Positions 25,700-34,218 of a stretch of 64,000 bases of DNA are shown piece by piece. Made by a program: the position numbers and the translations under genes. Numbering within the stretch: position 1 is the first letter of the stretch; each line of letters opens with the position of its first letter. This DNA comes from JAJFUV01 sp964561215. Its GTDB lineage: Bacteria > Acidobacteriota > Terriglobia > Bryobacterales > Bryobacteraceae. Under the pieces are notes generated by a model. The model searched no databases. It was not told where the DNA came from and saw nothing but the letters and a program-made list of their open reading frames with translations. The DNA lies in NCBI GenBank assembly GCA_964561215.1, contig CAZLOS010000003.1, positions 67,637 to 131,636 of the forward strand. The letters run 5' to 3'.

Positions 25700-26065
25700 A
25701 TGACACGACCAACTCTCGACTGGCTGCTCTTGGCGACCCGCATTCTGATGATCCTCTGGGCCGGCTTCTGGACCTGGTTCGGCCTAGCTAGCGGCATCGC
25801 GGAGAGACTTCAACCGATTGGAGTTCTGATACACACTGCGGTCCCGGGTCTCTTCTTCGGCTTACTCGTTCTGATCGCCTGGCGGTGGCCTACCGCAGGC
25901 GGCTTCGTATTGTTGGCCGCCGGCGTGGCGGTGTCGATCGCTTACCTAATCATGTTTTCGCGCGTGCCGGCCGCGACACGGAACTTCGTACTTCTTACGA
26001 TGGCGGTACCACCACTGGTTTGTGGAGTCCTGTTGCTGTTGCGCGACCGACTGCAACACAACTGA
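25700..26065 (+). CDS. Small integral membrane protein, unknown function (four helices)
   Basis: 121 residues from ATG 25700, just after a GAGGC purine stretch. Four hydrophobic segments can be seen: around residues 8-28 (WLLLATRILMILWAGFWTWF), 42-62 (VLIHTAVPGLFFGLLVLIAW), 68-88 (GGFVLLAAGVAVSIAYLIMF) and 97-114 (VLLTMAVPPLVCGVLLLL). No functional residue pattern stands out; similar DUF7670-like proteins are uncharacterised. It lies alone between the sodA terminator and the MFS gene (73-base gap, no terminator), so read-through into the MFS gene is possible. Confidence 0.65.
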   Translation: MTRPTLDWLLLATRILMILWAGFWTWFGLASGIAERLQPIGVLIHTAVPGLFFGLLVLIAWRWPTAGGFVLLAAGVAVSIAYLIMFSRVPAATRNFVLLTMAVPPLVCGVLLLLRDRLQHN

Positions 26066-26138
26066 TTGCGTCCGGTTGCCGGCAAAGGCTGCAAGCGCAT
26101 TTGACCTGCGCCGCTGTGGCACGTTACGCTGTCACGAA

Positions 26139-27377
26139 ATGGCCACGAGTGGTGTGATTCAACGCGAGCCGTTCAGCAGCCTGCAGCGCAACACCCTCAT
26201 CCTCCTGTTCCTCTCGGTGGTTATCAATTACATTGACCGCGGGAACCTCTCCGTAGCCGCGCCCAAGCTCAGCGTGGAGCTTGCCCTCCCGCCCCAGCAA
26301 CTGGGCGTGCTGCACTCGATGTTCTTCCTCACCTATGCGCTGTTTCAAATCCCCTGCGGATGGCTGGTGGACCGCTACAACGTGAACGTGGTGTTTGCCG
26401 CCGGATTCGCTCTATGGTCGCTGGCCACCGGCGCGACGGGCTTCGCGTCCACCTTCGCCGTCCTGGCATCGCTGCGCCTGTTGCTTGGTGTGGGCGAAGC
26501 CGTAGCATATCCTTCCTATTCGAAGATCATCGCCAACACCTTCGCCGAGCATCAGCGCGGCTTCGCCAACGCCCTCATCGACGCCGGCACGAAGCTGGGC
26601 CCCACCTTGGGAACGCTTATCGGCGGGCTGATCGTCTCGCACATAGGTTGGCGCGCGCTGTTCTGGATCGTCGGATTCCTCAGCCTGGCCTGGATCGCTC
26701 CGTGGCTTCGCGCGGCGCCTCCGGCGCGCGGCCGCTCCAGCGAGCAACCGCCCAGCCCTCCGATTCGCGAGATCGTCCGCCAGCGCGCCGCATGGGGGAC
26801 GTTCCTCGGCCTGTTCTGCATTAACTACGCCTGGTATTTTCTGCTCACCTGGATGCCTTACTGGCTGGTGAAGGAGCGCGGCTTCACCATGGACCGCATG
26901 GCCGTGTTCGGCTCCATCCCCTACCTGGCCGCCGCGCTAGGCAGCACGTTCTGGGGTTGGCTTTCGGATCACCTGATCCGGAAAGGTCACGCGCCGTCGA
27001 AGGTGCGTAAGTCTTTTGTAGTAGCCGGCCAGTTGAGCGCCCTGTGGCTGCTGGCGGCGGTGTTCGTCCCCAGCAACACGCTCATGATCGTGTTCCTCAC
27101 CGTCGCACTCATGCTGATGACCCTCACATCCAGCCACTGGGCCATCACGCAGCGTCTCGCCGGCCCGGTCGCCGCCGGTAAATGGACCGGGATACAGAAT
27201 TTCTTCGGCAACCTCTCCGGCGTGGCCGCGTCCGCCATCACCGGTTTTATCGTGCAGCGCACGGGTCAGTTCTACCCGGCGTTCATTCTCGTCGTGGTGG
27301 TGATATTGCTCGGTGCCTGCTGCTACGGCTTGTTGATCCGAAAAGTGGACCCCATCGAATGGCGAACTTCCAACTGA
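26139..27377 (+). CDS. Major facilitator superfamily transporter, ACS (anion:cation symporter)-like
   Basis: 412 residues from ATG 26139, with twelve predicted helices. The signature after helix 1, NYIDRGNLSVAAPKL, is the ACS-family pattern seen in hexuronate, galactonate and glucarate carriers, and GWLVDRYNVNVVF is the loop 2-3 motif. It probably brings sugar acids or similar anions across the inner membrane with protons, in keeping with the pectin-type enzymes elsewhere in the window. Its last 19 bases overlap the next gene, a secreted TIM-barrel protein, so the two are co-expressed. The exact substrate is unknown. Confidence 0.87.
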   Translation: MATSGVIQREPFSSLQRNTLILLFLSVVINYIDRGNLSVAAPKLSVELALPPQQLGVLHSMFFLTYALFQIPCGWLVDRYNVNVVFAAGFALWSLATGATGFASTFAVLASLRLLLGVGEAVAYPSYSKIIANTFAEHQRGFANALIDAGTKLGPTLGTLIGGLIVSHIGWRALFWIVGFLSLAWIAPWLRAAPPARGRSSEQPPSPPIREIVRQRAAWGTFLGLFCINYAWYFLLTWMPYWLVKERGFTMDRMAVFGSIPYLAAALGSTFWGWLSDHLIRKGHAPSKVRKSFVVAGQLSALWLLAAVFVPSNTLMIVFLTVALMLMTLTSSHWAITQRLAGPVAAGKWTGIQNFFGNLSGVAASAITGFIVQRTGQFYPAFILVVVVILLGACCYGLLIRKVDPIEWRTSN

Positions 27378-28741
27378 GTGGCGCCCTGCTGGCAGTGTTG
27401 ACCTCGGCGCTCGGCGCGGCGCCGCGCGTGAGCCTGACCCTCGTGCCGCCCTCTCCTGTAACGGACAAGATCGTCCTGGATGTGCGGGCCGCCGTGTGGA
27501 ACGACACCCCCGCCGGCGCCGCTTTCGACGCCGCCGTGTACCTGGATCGCGAGGCGTCCGGAGCCCTGCTACATCGGGAAACCGTGCGCGTCGCGGCGAA
27601 GTCAGCCGACGGCATCGGCTTCCGCTGGCCCACGCGCAATCAGGCGGGCAAGCACGAGTTCATCCTTGTCGTTAAGAGTGGGAAACGGATGTATCGCGCG
27701 CGGCGCCCGCTCACGATCCTGGCCTCGCCGGACCGGGCGACGGGCAAGATCGACGGCGCCTGGTTCAGTATTGTTCACTGGAGCGAAACCGAGGGCCGCT
27801 ACATGAACCGCGACCTGGAACAGCTCACCGATGAGGATTGGCGCCGGCAGGTCCGGGGCCTCGACCGGCTCTCGATGAATGTCATCGTCATCGAGGAGGT
27901 TTTCCGCAACACCGCCTATCCTTTCAAGCACAACATGGAACGCGACGGCTACCCAGGCCGCGCCTTCTATGACTCGAAGCTATACCCCGGCCGGATGAAG
28001 ATCGCCGCCCGCAACACAATCGGGAGCATCCTGGACGAGGCCGACCGCCGCGGAATCCACGTCTTCCTCGGCGTCGGCATGTACGCTTTCTTCGATTTCT
28101 CGCCCGGCGCCCTGGCCTGGCACAAAAAAGTCGCCACGGAATTGTGGCGGATGTACGGTCACCACCCATCGTTCTATGGCTGGTACGTCTCGGCCGAGAT
28201 CTGCGGCAACCTTCTGCCGTGCGTCGCTATGGGTCCTGAGGAAGCGCGGCGGGCCCGCGAACAAGGGGCGCGCTTTTTTCGCGAATTCCGCGCTCACTGC
28301 CGGGCGCTCGCCCCGGACCGCCCCGTCATGCTGGCCCCCAATTCGCACTTCATGCCCCAGGCCGGGGACGCCTGGCCGGAACTGCTGCGAAACCTTGACA
28401 TCGTCTGCCCCTTCGGCTTCCATCGCCAGCCCAAAGGCGACCTGACCGGCGAACAGGCCGCCGCCTGGCTTCAAAGACTCTGCGACGAGACCGGGGCACA
28501 CCTCTGGCTGGACCTGGAGGTCTTCGATTTCGAGAAGGGGACCGGCGCGCTGATCCCTCGGTCTGTAGAGGGGCTGATCAGCGATCTGACCCGGTTCCGC
28601 AGCTTTGAAAAAGTGCTTTGTTTTGAATATACAGGACTGCTCAACGAGCCCGGAACCCCGCATCCGCCGGGCGGCCTTGCGACGACTAAACTGTGGCAGG
28701 ACTACCAGATTTTCCTGGACAAGCGCTCCCGCCCGAAGTAA
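27359..28741 (+). CDS. Secreted TIM-barrel glycosidase-like protein (DUF4434-like)
   Basis: 460 residues from ATG 27359, which overlaps the MFS stop by 19 bases. A signal peptide (MANFQLSGALLAVLTSALGA) precedes a beta-sandwich of about 110 residues and then a TIM barrel: GKIDGAWFSIVHWSETEG, GSILDEADRRGIHVFLGVGM, YGWYVSAEICGN (acid in the place of a glycosidase acid/base) and HLWLDLEVFDFEKGTG. This resembles DUF4434-type proteins, which look like glycoside hydrolases but are largely uncharacterised. Coupling to an ACS carrier suggests release and uptake of a sugar acid or oligosaccharide product. A terminator lies about 120 bases downstream. Confidence 0.68.
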   Translation: MANFQLSGALLAVLTSALGAAPRVSLTLVPPSPVTDKIVLDVRAAVWNDTPAGAAFDAAVYLDREASGALLHRETVRVAAKSADGIGFRWPTRNQAGKHEFILVVKSGKRMYRARRPLTILASPDRATGKIDGAWFSIVHWSETEGRYMNRDLEQLTDEDWRRQVRGLDRLSMNVIVIEEVFRNTAYPFKHNMERDGYPGRAFYDSKLYPGRMKIAARNTIGSILDEADRRGIHVFLGVGMYAFFDFSPGALAWHKKVATELWRMYGHHPSFYGWYVSAEICGNLLPCVAMGPEEARRAREQGARFFREFRAHCRALAPDRPVMLAPNSHFMPQAGDAWPELLRNLDIVCPFGFHRQPKGDLTGEQAAAWLQRLCDETGAHLWLDLEVFDFEKGTGALIPRSVEGLISDLTRFRSFEKVLCFEYTGLLNEPGTPHPPGGLATTKLWQDYQIFLDKRSRPK

Positions 28742-28828
28742 CCTGTTCCCAGGTACTTTCGTCCTAGTACTTTAGAGAGTGTGTCCGGAGTCGCTCGCTC
28801 CTCGTCCTTATACGGTTTTGGCCTTCGC

Positions 28829-28905
28829 CTTGAGCGGGCCACAGCCCGTTTGCTGAAGGCCGGCCGGTGAGTATGGTCCTCCGAGTACTCACCGGCTTTT
28901 GTTTT
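28829..28905 (+). terminator. Tandem hairpins ending in a Rho-independent terminator
   Basis: The downstream stem is GCCGGTGAGTA (28863-28873) with TACTCACCGGC (28886-28896), a 12-nt loop, then TTTTGTTTT. Just upstream a second imperfect hairpin forms from GGCCTTC near 28829 and GAAGGCC ending near 28864, with an inner GCGGGC/GCCCGT stem around a CACA loop. The arms GGCC are shared, so the two hairpins are mutually exclusive at their junction. Confidence 0.8.
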
Positions 28906-28915
28906 ATGGCCGCCG

Positions 28916-30637
28916 TTACTGCCAACTGACCATCTTCAATGTCCCGATCGCGTAGGACATGTAGCCCTGGTCGATGTTCCCACCCGCGGTCAGCGGAGCC
29001 GTGAAGACGCCCTGCCCTTTCGAAGGATCGGGGGCCGCCAGTACCGAAAGGAATCCCAGGTTTCCACTTGTGATGTCGCTCGATACCGCCGGCAATTGCT
29101 GCAACACGCTGGATGGCACCGAAAAGCTGCCCGCGGAGGCCGGCGCGATGCAGCTAAAGCCCGTGGCGTCGTAGATGGGGTTGTCGATTGTCCCGCCGCT
29201 CTGCGCCATGGCCATGCCGGTGATCGTCACCAGGCCCGTACCGCCACCCGTCCAGGCAATGTTCATGTTGGAACTACGCGGGATGGGATTGGCCAGCGAG
29301 TTCTCGTTCGTCCATGAGAAGGAACCCGGCACACCCACGCTGGCGTTGAAAGCTCCTACGTCGGCGCCGCCAGTGCCCGCGATTGTATAGGTCCCCTCGG
29401 CTATGGTGGGCGTCCCGGTGGAGCCTCCAAAACTGCTGCTGCTGAAAAGCGACAGGTTGTAGGACTTGTCGGTGTTGCGCGGAACCGCTTTGTTCGAGGC
29501 GTTGGGGCCGTTAAGGGTGAGTTGCGCTCCAGCGTCCAACGGCATTGGCGCAATCCCGTATGATATTGTGCTCAGTGTCCCCGTGCGGCGAAAGACGAAA
29601 CACGAACCGGTCTGCAGCATGGAGAAATTGGCACCGGCTATACCGTCCACACCATACTTACTGAACGATCCGCTGGCACTCTCGGCGGTGGAGTTCATGT
29701 CGACACCCATGTACGACATCTTGGTCGTGGTTTTGCTCAGGACCAGGCTCCCGATGCTCAGCGTCCCCCCCTGATCCAGGCGAGCCAACTGTGCCTGCGT
29801 GAACGAGGGGTGCGTGCAGGCATTCTGGCCCGCCTCGGCGACAGCGATCGTCCCGAAGTTCGACGTGCGCCTGCCCGCCTTCACCGCCAAGCTCACGAAG
29901 CAGCCCGGGGTGACGGTGCCAGGAACTACGAAGTTGATCTGATCCAAACCGGGATTCCCGCTGGAGCGGCCCGCGTAAAGCGGAGTCACTTCGATGCCGC
30001 CCACCACTACTTTGACCTCCCCCGCAGCAGTCTGGTCACCGGACGAGCCGCCGTTCGAATCCGAACTCGAATCCGCCCCGAGACCCGTACCCCACAGAAT
30101 CATTACGTCGTTCAGTTTCGCCGGGCGGAGGCTCCACTGTGCGAGTCGTCCAGTGGTAAAGCGGTTCAGATCGTACCCGCCGTAAGTCGCCTGAGCCGGT
30201 CCCGCACCGTTCTGCGCCTGGGTCGCGAAGCCGAAGTTGCGCTCCACAACCTTCACTCGATACGCCGCGCTGGCGACTCCGCTATATGTGACTTTCACGT
30301 CGTAATCGCCCGCCGCAGTCGTGGACGGCAGCATTCCTGCGATTTGACCCGCCAATGTGTACCACATTCGCGCGCTCACGGGCGTGCCCCCGGCGGCGGG
30401 CGTGAAGGTGACGCTGGTGCCGGACAAATCGGTCGGGTACGGCAGCGCGCCCGAGTAAACGGATATGCTCGCCGGTCCTAACCCAGACCCAAAAATCACA
30501 AACCAGGAACCTTGCGCGATGTCCGCTGCGTACGAACTGGCGTTCAGTACGCCGTTTTCTGTCCGGATGGTTGGAGCACCCAAAGCCGCGCTTCCAATCA
30601 GCCCAATCAGACACACCACACCCCACAGCTTTTTCAT
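28916..30637 (-). CDS. Secreted TIGR03437-type ('Solibacter C-terminal domain') surface protein
   Basis: 573 residues from ATG 30637, placed 7 bases after a perfect AGGAGG. A signal peptide (MKKLWGVVCLIGLIGSAALG) is followed by the domain that defines the TIGR03437 family of Solibacter: NASSYAADIAQGSWFVIFGSG, then VPGTVTPGCFVSLAVKAG with the VGGIEVTPLYAG strand in between. The second half is a Ser/Gly/Thr-rich beta region with little similarity to known domains. Such proteins are numerous in this lineage and presumably adhere or bind at the cell surface; no activity is known. The gene lies 57 bases behind ntrX on the same strand with an A/T-rich gap that may hold its own promoter. Confidence 0.82.
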   Translation of the reverse strand: MKKLWGVVCLIGLIGSAALGAPTIRTENGVLNASSYAADIAQGSWFVIFGSGLGPASISVYSGALPYPTDLSGTSVTFTPAAGGTPVSARMWYTLAGQIAGMLPSTTAAGDYDVKVTYSGVASAAYRVKVVERNFGFATQAQNGAGPAQATYGGYDLNRFTTGRLAQWSLRPAKLNDVMILWGTGLGADSSSDSNGGSSGDQTAAGEVKVVVGGIEVTPLYAGRSSGNPGLDQINFVVPGTVTPGCFVSLAVKAGRRTSNFGTIAVAEAGQNACTHPSFTQAQLARLDQGGTLSIGSLVLSKTTTKMSYMGVDMNSTAESASGSFSKYGVDGIAGANFSMLQTGSCFVFRRTGTLSTISYGIAPMPLDAGAQLTLNGPNASNKAVPRNTDKSYNLSLFSSSSFGGSTGTPTIAEGTYTIAGTGGADVGAFNASVGVPGSFSWTNENSLANPIPRSSNMNIAWTGGGTGLVTITGMAMAQSGGTIDNPIYDATGFSCIAPASAGSFSVPSSVLQQLPAVSSDITSGNLGFLSVLAAPDPSKGQGVFTAPLTAGGNIDQGYMSYAIGTLKMVSWQ

Positions 30638-30695
30638 GCTGAATCCTCCTGTCGAGATTGTTACGATCATCCCAGTTTCGTATATATTGGTATGA

Positions 30696-32072
30696 TTACC
30701 CCAGTTGCTCTTTAGGCGTGATTCCCAGCGCCTTCATTTTGCGGTACAGGTTGCTGCGTTCCAGCCCCAGCAACTCCGCGGTCCGGCTCACATTCCCCTT
30801 CGCTTCTTCCAATTTTTTCATTATATACTCGCGCTCGGCCGCTTCACGAACTTCCTGCAAGCTCCCCGAGACCTCCACGGGCCGATCCACCGGCGCTCGC
30901 TTCGACGCATTCAGCGGAATGTGGCGCGCGTCGATACGCACCTGCGGGCACATGATGACGATGCGCTCCATCAAGTTACGCAATTCGCGCACGTTGCCGG
31001 GCCACGAGTAGTCCTTCAGAACGGCGACGGCCTCCGGCGTCAGTTCCTTGGGCTTGCGTCCGTACGCGCTGGTGAATTCCTTCAGGAAATGCTCAGCCAG
31101 CAGCGGCACGTCCTCGATGCGCTCGCGCAGCGGCGGCACATAGAACGGGATCACGTTCAGGCGGTAGAACAGATCCTCGCGGAAATTACCCCTCTCGATC
31201 TCTTCCTCCAGGTGCTTGTTGGTGGCCGCGATCACGCGCACGTCCACCTGGATGGACTCCGGCGCGCCCACCGGCTCGAAGCGCTGCTCCTCGAGCGCGC
31301 GCAGGACCTTGGCCTGGGTCTTCAGGCTCATGTCGCCCACTTCGTCCAGAAACAGCGTCCCCGAGTCGGCCTTCTGGAACTTGCCCACCTTGTCTTCGCG
31401 CGCGCCGGTGAAACTGCCCTTGCGATGGCCGAACAGCTCGCTTTCGATGAGTTCCTCGGGAATCGCGGCGCAGTTCACTTCCACAAACGGCGAATCGGCG
31501 CGCGGGCTCATGGCGTGGATGGCGTGCGCCACCAGTTCCTTGCCCGTGCCGCTCTCCCCGTAAATGAGCACGCGGCCGTTGGTCCCCGCCATCAGCGACA
31601 ACTGCTGGCGAAGCGCCTTCATCGGCACACTCTCGCCGATGATCTGCGGCGATTCGTCTCCCCGCGCCTCCCGCAGGAGCTGGTTCTCGACCTCCAGGCG
31701 ATGCTGCTCGATGGCGTTCTTCACCACCACCGTGACTTTCTGGATGGTGAGCGGCTTTTCGAGAAAATCGAAGGCGCCCAGCTTGGTGGCGCGCACCGCG
31801 GTCTCGATGGTGCCGTGGCCGGAGATCATCACCACCATGGGGCGATCCGGAAAGGGCATCTCCTGGATCCGCGCCAGCACGTCCATGCCGTCCATGCCGG
31901 GCAGCCAGATGTCCAGCAGGACCACGCGGTAGCTCTGGCGCGCAAGCTCTTCGATGCATGCTTCGCCGCTCTCCATCGCGACAGCGTCGAAGCCTTCGTC
32001 GCCCAGCACGCCGACCAGCGAGCTGCGGATGCCGGGTTCGTCGTCCACCACCAGCACGCTGGGCACCTTCAT
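30696..32072 (-). CDS. ntrX: NtrX-like sigma-54-dependent response regulator
   Basis: 458 residues. Receiver domain at 1-120 with phospho-acceptor Asp54 (VLLDIWLPGMDG). AAA+ domain with Walker A GESGTGKE, L1 loop GSFTGA (variant of GAFTGA), Walker B TLFLDEVGD, and GNVREL near its end. Fis-type HTH at the C-terminus: NVSRTAELLGLERSNLYRKM. Such proteins bind enhancers and drive RNA polymerase with sigma-54, often for nitrogen or envelope/redox responses. It overlaps ntrY by four bases (32069-32072), so sensor and regulator are coupled. The Ser in the L1 loop, which contacts sigma-54, may affect activation. Confidence 0.9.
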   Translation of the reverse strand: MKVPSVLVVDDEPGIRSSLVGVLGDEGFDAVAMESGEACIEELARQSYRVVLLDIWLPGMDGMDVLARIQEMPFPDRPMVVMISGHGTIETAVRATKLGAFDFLEKPLTIQKVTVVVKNAIEQHRLEVENQLLREARGDESPQIIGESVPMKALRQQLSLMAGTNGRVLIYGESGTGKELVAHAIHAMSPRADSPFVEVNCAAIPEELIESELFGHRKGSFTGAREDKVGKFQKADSGTLFLDEVGDMSLKTQAKVLRALEEQRFEPVGAPESIQVDVRVIAATNKHLEEEIERGNFREDLFYRLNVIPFYVPPLRERIEDVPLLAEHFLKEFTSAYGRKPKELTPEAVAVLKDYSWPGNVRELRNLMERIVIMCPQVRIDARHIPLNASKRAPVDRPVEVSGSLQEVREAAEREYIMKKLEEAKGNVSRTAELLGLERSNLYRKMKALGITPKEQLG

Positions 32073-34114
32073 GCGATGGCCTCCGCGGGCTTCGATTCAA
32101 GTTCGGCGGCGAGCGGTACGCGGATCTCGACGATGAAGCGCGCGCCCGTGGGCGTGTTATCCTCCACCCGGATCTGGGCTTGATGCTCGGCCATGATGCG
32201 GCTCACGATCGCCAGACCCAGGCCCGTGCCGCGTCCTTTCGTGGAAAAATAGGGCAAAAACAATCTCTCCTTTTCTTCAGCGCCCACGCCGCAACCGGTG
32301 TCGGTAACCACCAGTTCCACGGTGTCGGGACTGGCGGCCTGCGTGGTAACCCACAACTGCTTGACCAGCGAATCCTGCATGGCCTCGGCGGCGTTGTCCA
32401 CCAGGTTCACCACGGCGCGCTTGAACTGCTCTTTGTCCAACTGCAGCATCGGCAGGTTCGGCGCCAGGCTCTTGTGAACTTCGATGTCCTCCAGCCGCCC
32501 GGCGAAGACGTTGAGAGCGCTTTCCACGATCCCGTTCAGGTCTGCCGGCGCCAACTGCGCGGTGGGGAATCGCGCGAATTGCGAGAACTCGTCCACCAGA
32601 GTGCGCAGGGATTCCACCTCGGCCGCTATGATGGCGGCGCATTCCGAGAGCACCCGGTTGCGGCCAGCCTCGTCCTCGCCGCCGCGCTCCATCTGGCGCG
32701 AGATCCGTTCGGCGCAAAGCGCAATGGGCGTCAGCGGGTTCTTGATTTCATGCGCGATGCGGCGTGCCACTTCGTGCCAGGCCGCCGAACGCTGCGCGCG
32801 CATCAGTTCGCTGGTGTCCTCGAGCACCACCACGAATCCCGAACTCAGCTTCTCCTCCAGCGCGGAAACGGTCACAACCAGTTGCAGCGTTTGCCGGGAG
32901 GTCTTCAGCTCCACTTGCCGGGAAGCGGCCCCCGTGCGGCGCGCGCGCTTCATCATGTATTTGATCTCGGCCGTGTCCTCCCGCGAGAAGATGTCCTCCA
33001 GGCGCGATGCCGCCATCACCTTCTCTTCGCCGAACATCCGCCTGAGCGCCGGGTTGACGCGCTTGATGCTGCCGTCGCTCGTGATCGAGATGACACCCGT
33101 GGGGATGCTTTCGAGGATCGCCTCCGTAAACCGGCGCCTCCGGTCAAGTTCCCGCGCGTTGGCCTCCAACTCCTCGGTCATTTCGTTGAAGGCGCGGATC
33201 AGCGTCGCCAGTTCGTCGATGGCGCGGGCACGGATGCGGAATCCCAGGTTGCCTTTGCGCACCTCGCCGGCGGCCTCCAGCAGGCTGGTGATCGGGCCAC
33301 TGATCTGCCGCGCCAGAAACAGCGCGACCCAGGTGGCCACGAACAGGATGAACATGGTGATCAGCAGTAGCAGCATCAGGTAGAAGTCGCGATACTGCTT
33401 CCTGTTGCGCGCCAGTTGTTCGTAGTCTTCGATGTAGCCTCGGATCTCGCGTTCCTTGGCGGCCAGGTCCATCGGAGCCGAAACCCGCACGACAACCTGG
33501 CCTTCGCCGTCCACGGGCGCGCGCGCTTCCAACCCGGTGCGCACCATGTCGCCGCACAACACCGCGGATGCGAGCGGCGGGCGCTCGACGGCCACCGCCA
33601 GCAGGCCGTTATCGCGGCAGAACCGTGCATCGATCCCGGCCGCGCCTTGCAGGCTGATCCGGGCGGCGATCCAGCGCGCTTGCGCTTCGGCTCGCTCGCG
33701 CACCTCGTTGTCCATCGCCACGCCCACTTCAATCAAACTCAGCCGCACATTCTCGGCCGGCCGGCTGAACCACTTGTCCAGGTTCCGATTCAACACGAAA
33801 AAGCCCCACAGCATCAGGAAGAACACCGGCAGGAAGCTCAGCATGAGCGCACCCACCACAAGACGCATCTTGATGCGGGATCCCTGGCGGCTTTTCTGCC
33901 GCTCGATGTACAGCTTCACGCCTGTGCGGAACAGCATGAAGGCCAGCGTGACCGTCAGCAGGAAGACGAGCGTCGAGATGGCCCAGAAAAGATAGGCTTC
34001 CTGCGGACTGGCCGGCTCGTAGTCGCCGAAAGTAAACGAGCCCTGCCAGACCAGCAGTGCGATCAGGATGGCGAGCGCAACAGTACCTACCGTTAGCAGG
34101 AGACGCTTGCGCAT
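32069..34114 (-). CDS. ntrY: NtrY-like transmembrane sensor histidine kinase
   Basis: 681 residues. Three helices near the N-terminus (about 6-25, 40-62, 84-108), a periplasmic sensing part, a fourth helix (around FYLMLLLLITMFILFVATW), then HAMP, a PAS domain (ILESIPTGVISITSDGSIKR), the phospho-acceptor box AHEIKNPLTPIALCAERI, and a HATPase_c domain with NLVDNAAEAM, DTGCGVG and GRGTGLGLAI. This is the NtrY layout. It phosphorylates the downstream NtrX. The gene lies 104 bases after tpiA, separated from it by a terminator hairpin, and overlaps ntrX by four bases. The signal sensed is unknown. Confidence 0.9.
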   Translation of the reverse strand: MRKRLLLTVGTVALAILIALLVWQGSFTFGDYEPASPQEAYLFWAISTLVFLLTVTLAFMLFRTGVKLYIERQKSRQGSRIKMRLVVGALMLSFLPVFFLMLWGFFVLNRNLDKWFSRPAENVRLSLIEVGVAMDNEVRERAEAQARWIAARISLQGAAGIDARFCRDNGLLAVAVERPPLASAVLCGDMVRTGLEARAPVDGEGQVVVRVSAPMDLAAKEREIRGYIEDYEQLARNRKQYRDFYLMLLLLITMFILFVATWVALFLARQISGPITSLLEAAGEVRKGNLGFRIRARAIDELATLIRAFNEMTEELEANARELDRRRRFTEAILESIPTGVISITSDGSIKRVNPALRRMFGEEKVMAASRLEDIFSREDTAEIKYMMKRARRTGAASRQVELKTSRQTLQLVVTVSALEEKLSSGFVVVLEDTSELMRAQRSAAWHEVARRIAHEIKNPLTPIALCAERISRQMERGGEDEAGRNRVLSECAAIIAAEVESLRTLVDEFSQFARFPTAQLAPADLNGIVESALNVFAGRLEDIEVHKSLAPNLPMLQLDKEQFKRAVVNLVDNAAEAMQDSLVKQLWVTTQAASPDTVELVVTDTGCGVGAEEKERLFLPYFSTKGRGTGLGLAIVSRIMAEHQAQIRVEDNTPTGARFIVEIRVPLAAELESKPAEAIA

Positions 34115-34146
34115 AAGTGAGGAACCTACTCGAATTATACGAAGAA

Positions 34147-34211
34147 AAATCGGTCAGCCTGAACTGCGTGATTTTCCGCGTAATGAAAGAAACCACGCAG
34201 ATCAGGCTGAC
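34147..34211 (-). terminator. Long terminator hairpin between tpiA and ntrY (minus strand)
   Basis: GTCAGCCTGA (34153-34162) pairs perfectly with TCAGGCTGAC (34202-34211), and CTGCGTG (34164-34170) with CACGCAG (34194-34200), with one A/A mismatch between; the loop is 23 bases. On the minus strand it is followed by CGATTTTTCTTC. It starts 7 bases after the tpiA stop codon. Confidence 0.82.
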
Positions 34212-34218
34212 GAGGTTT

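Noticed and set aside
30660..30720. A sigma-54 promoter next to ntrX
   Set aside because: GG and GC elements occur but their spacing is about 16 bases instead of 10, and the strand is wrong for the TIGR03437 gene.
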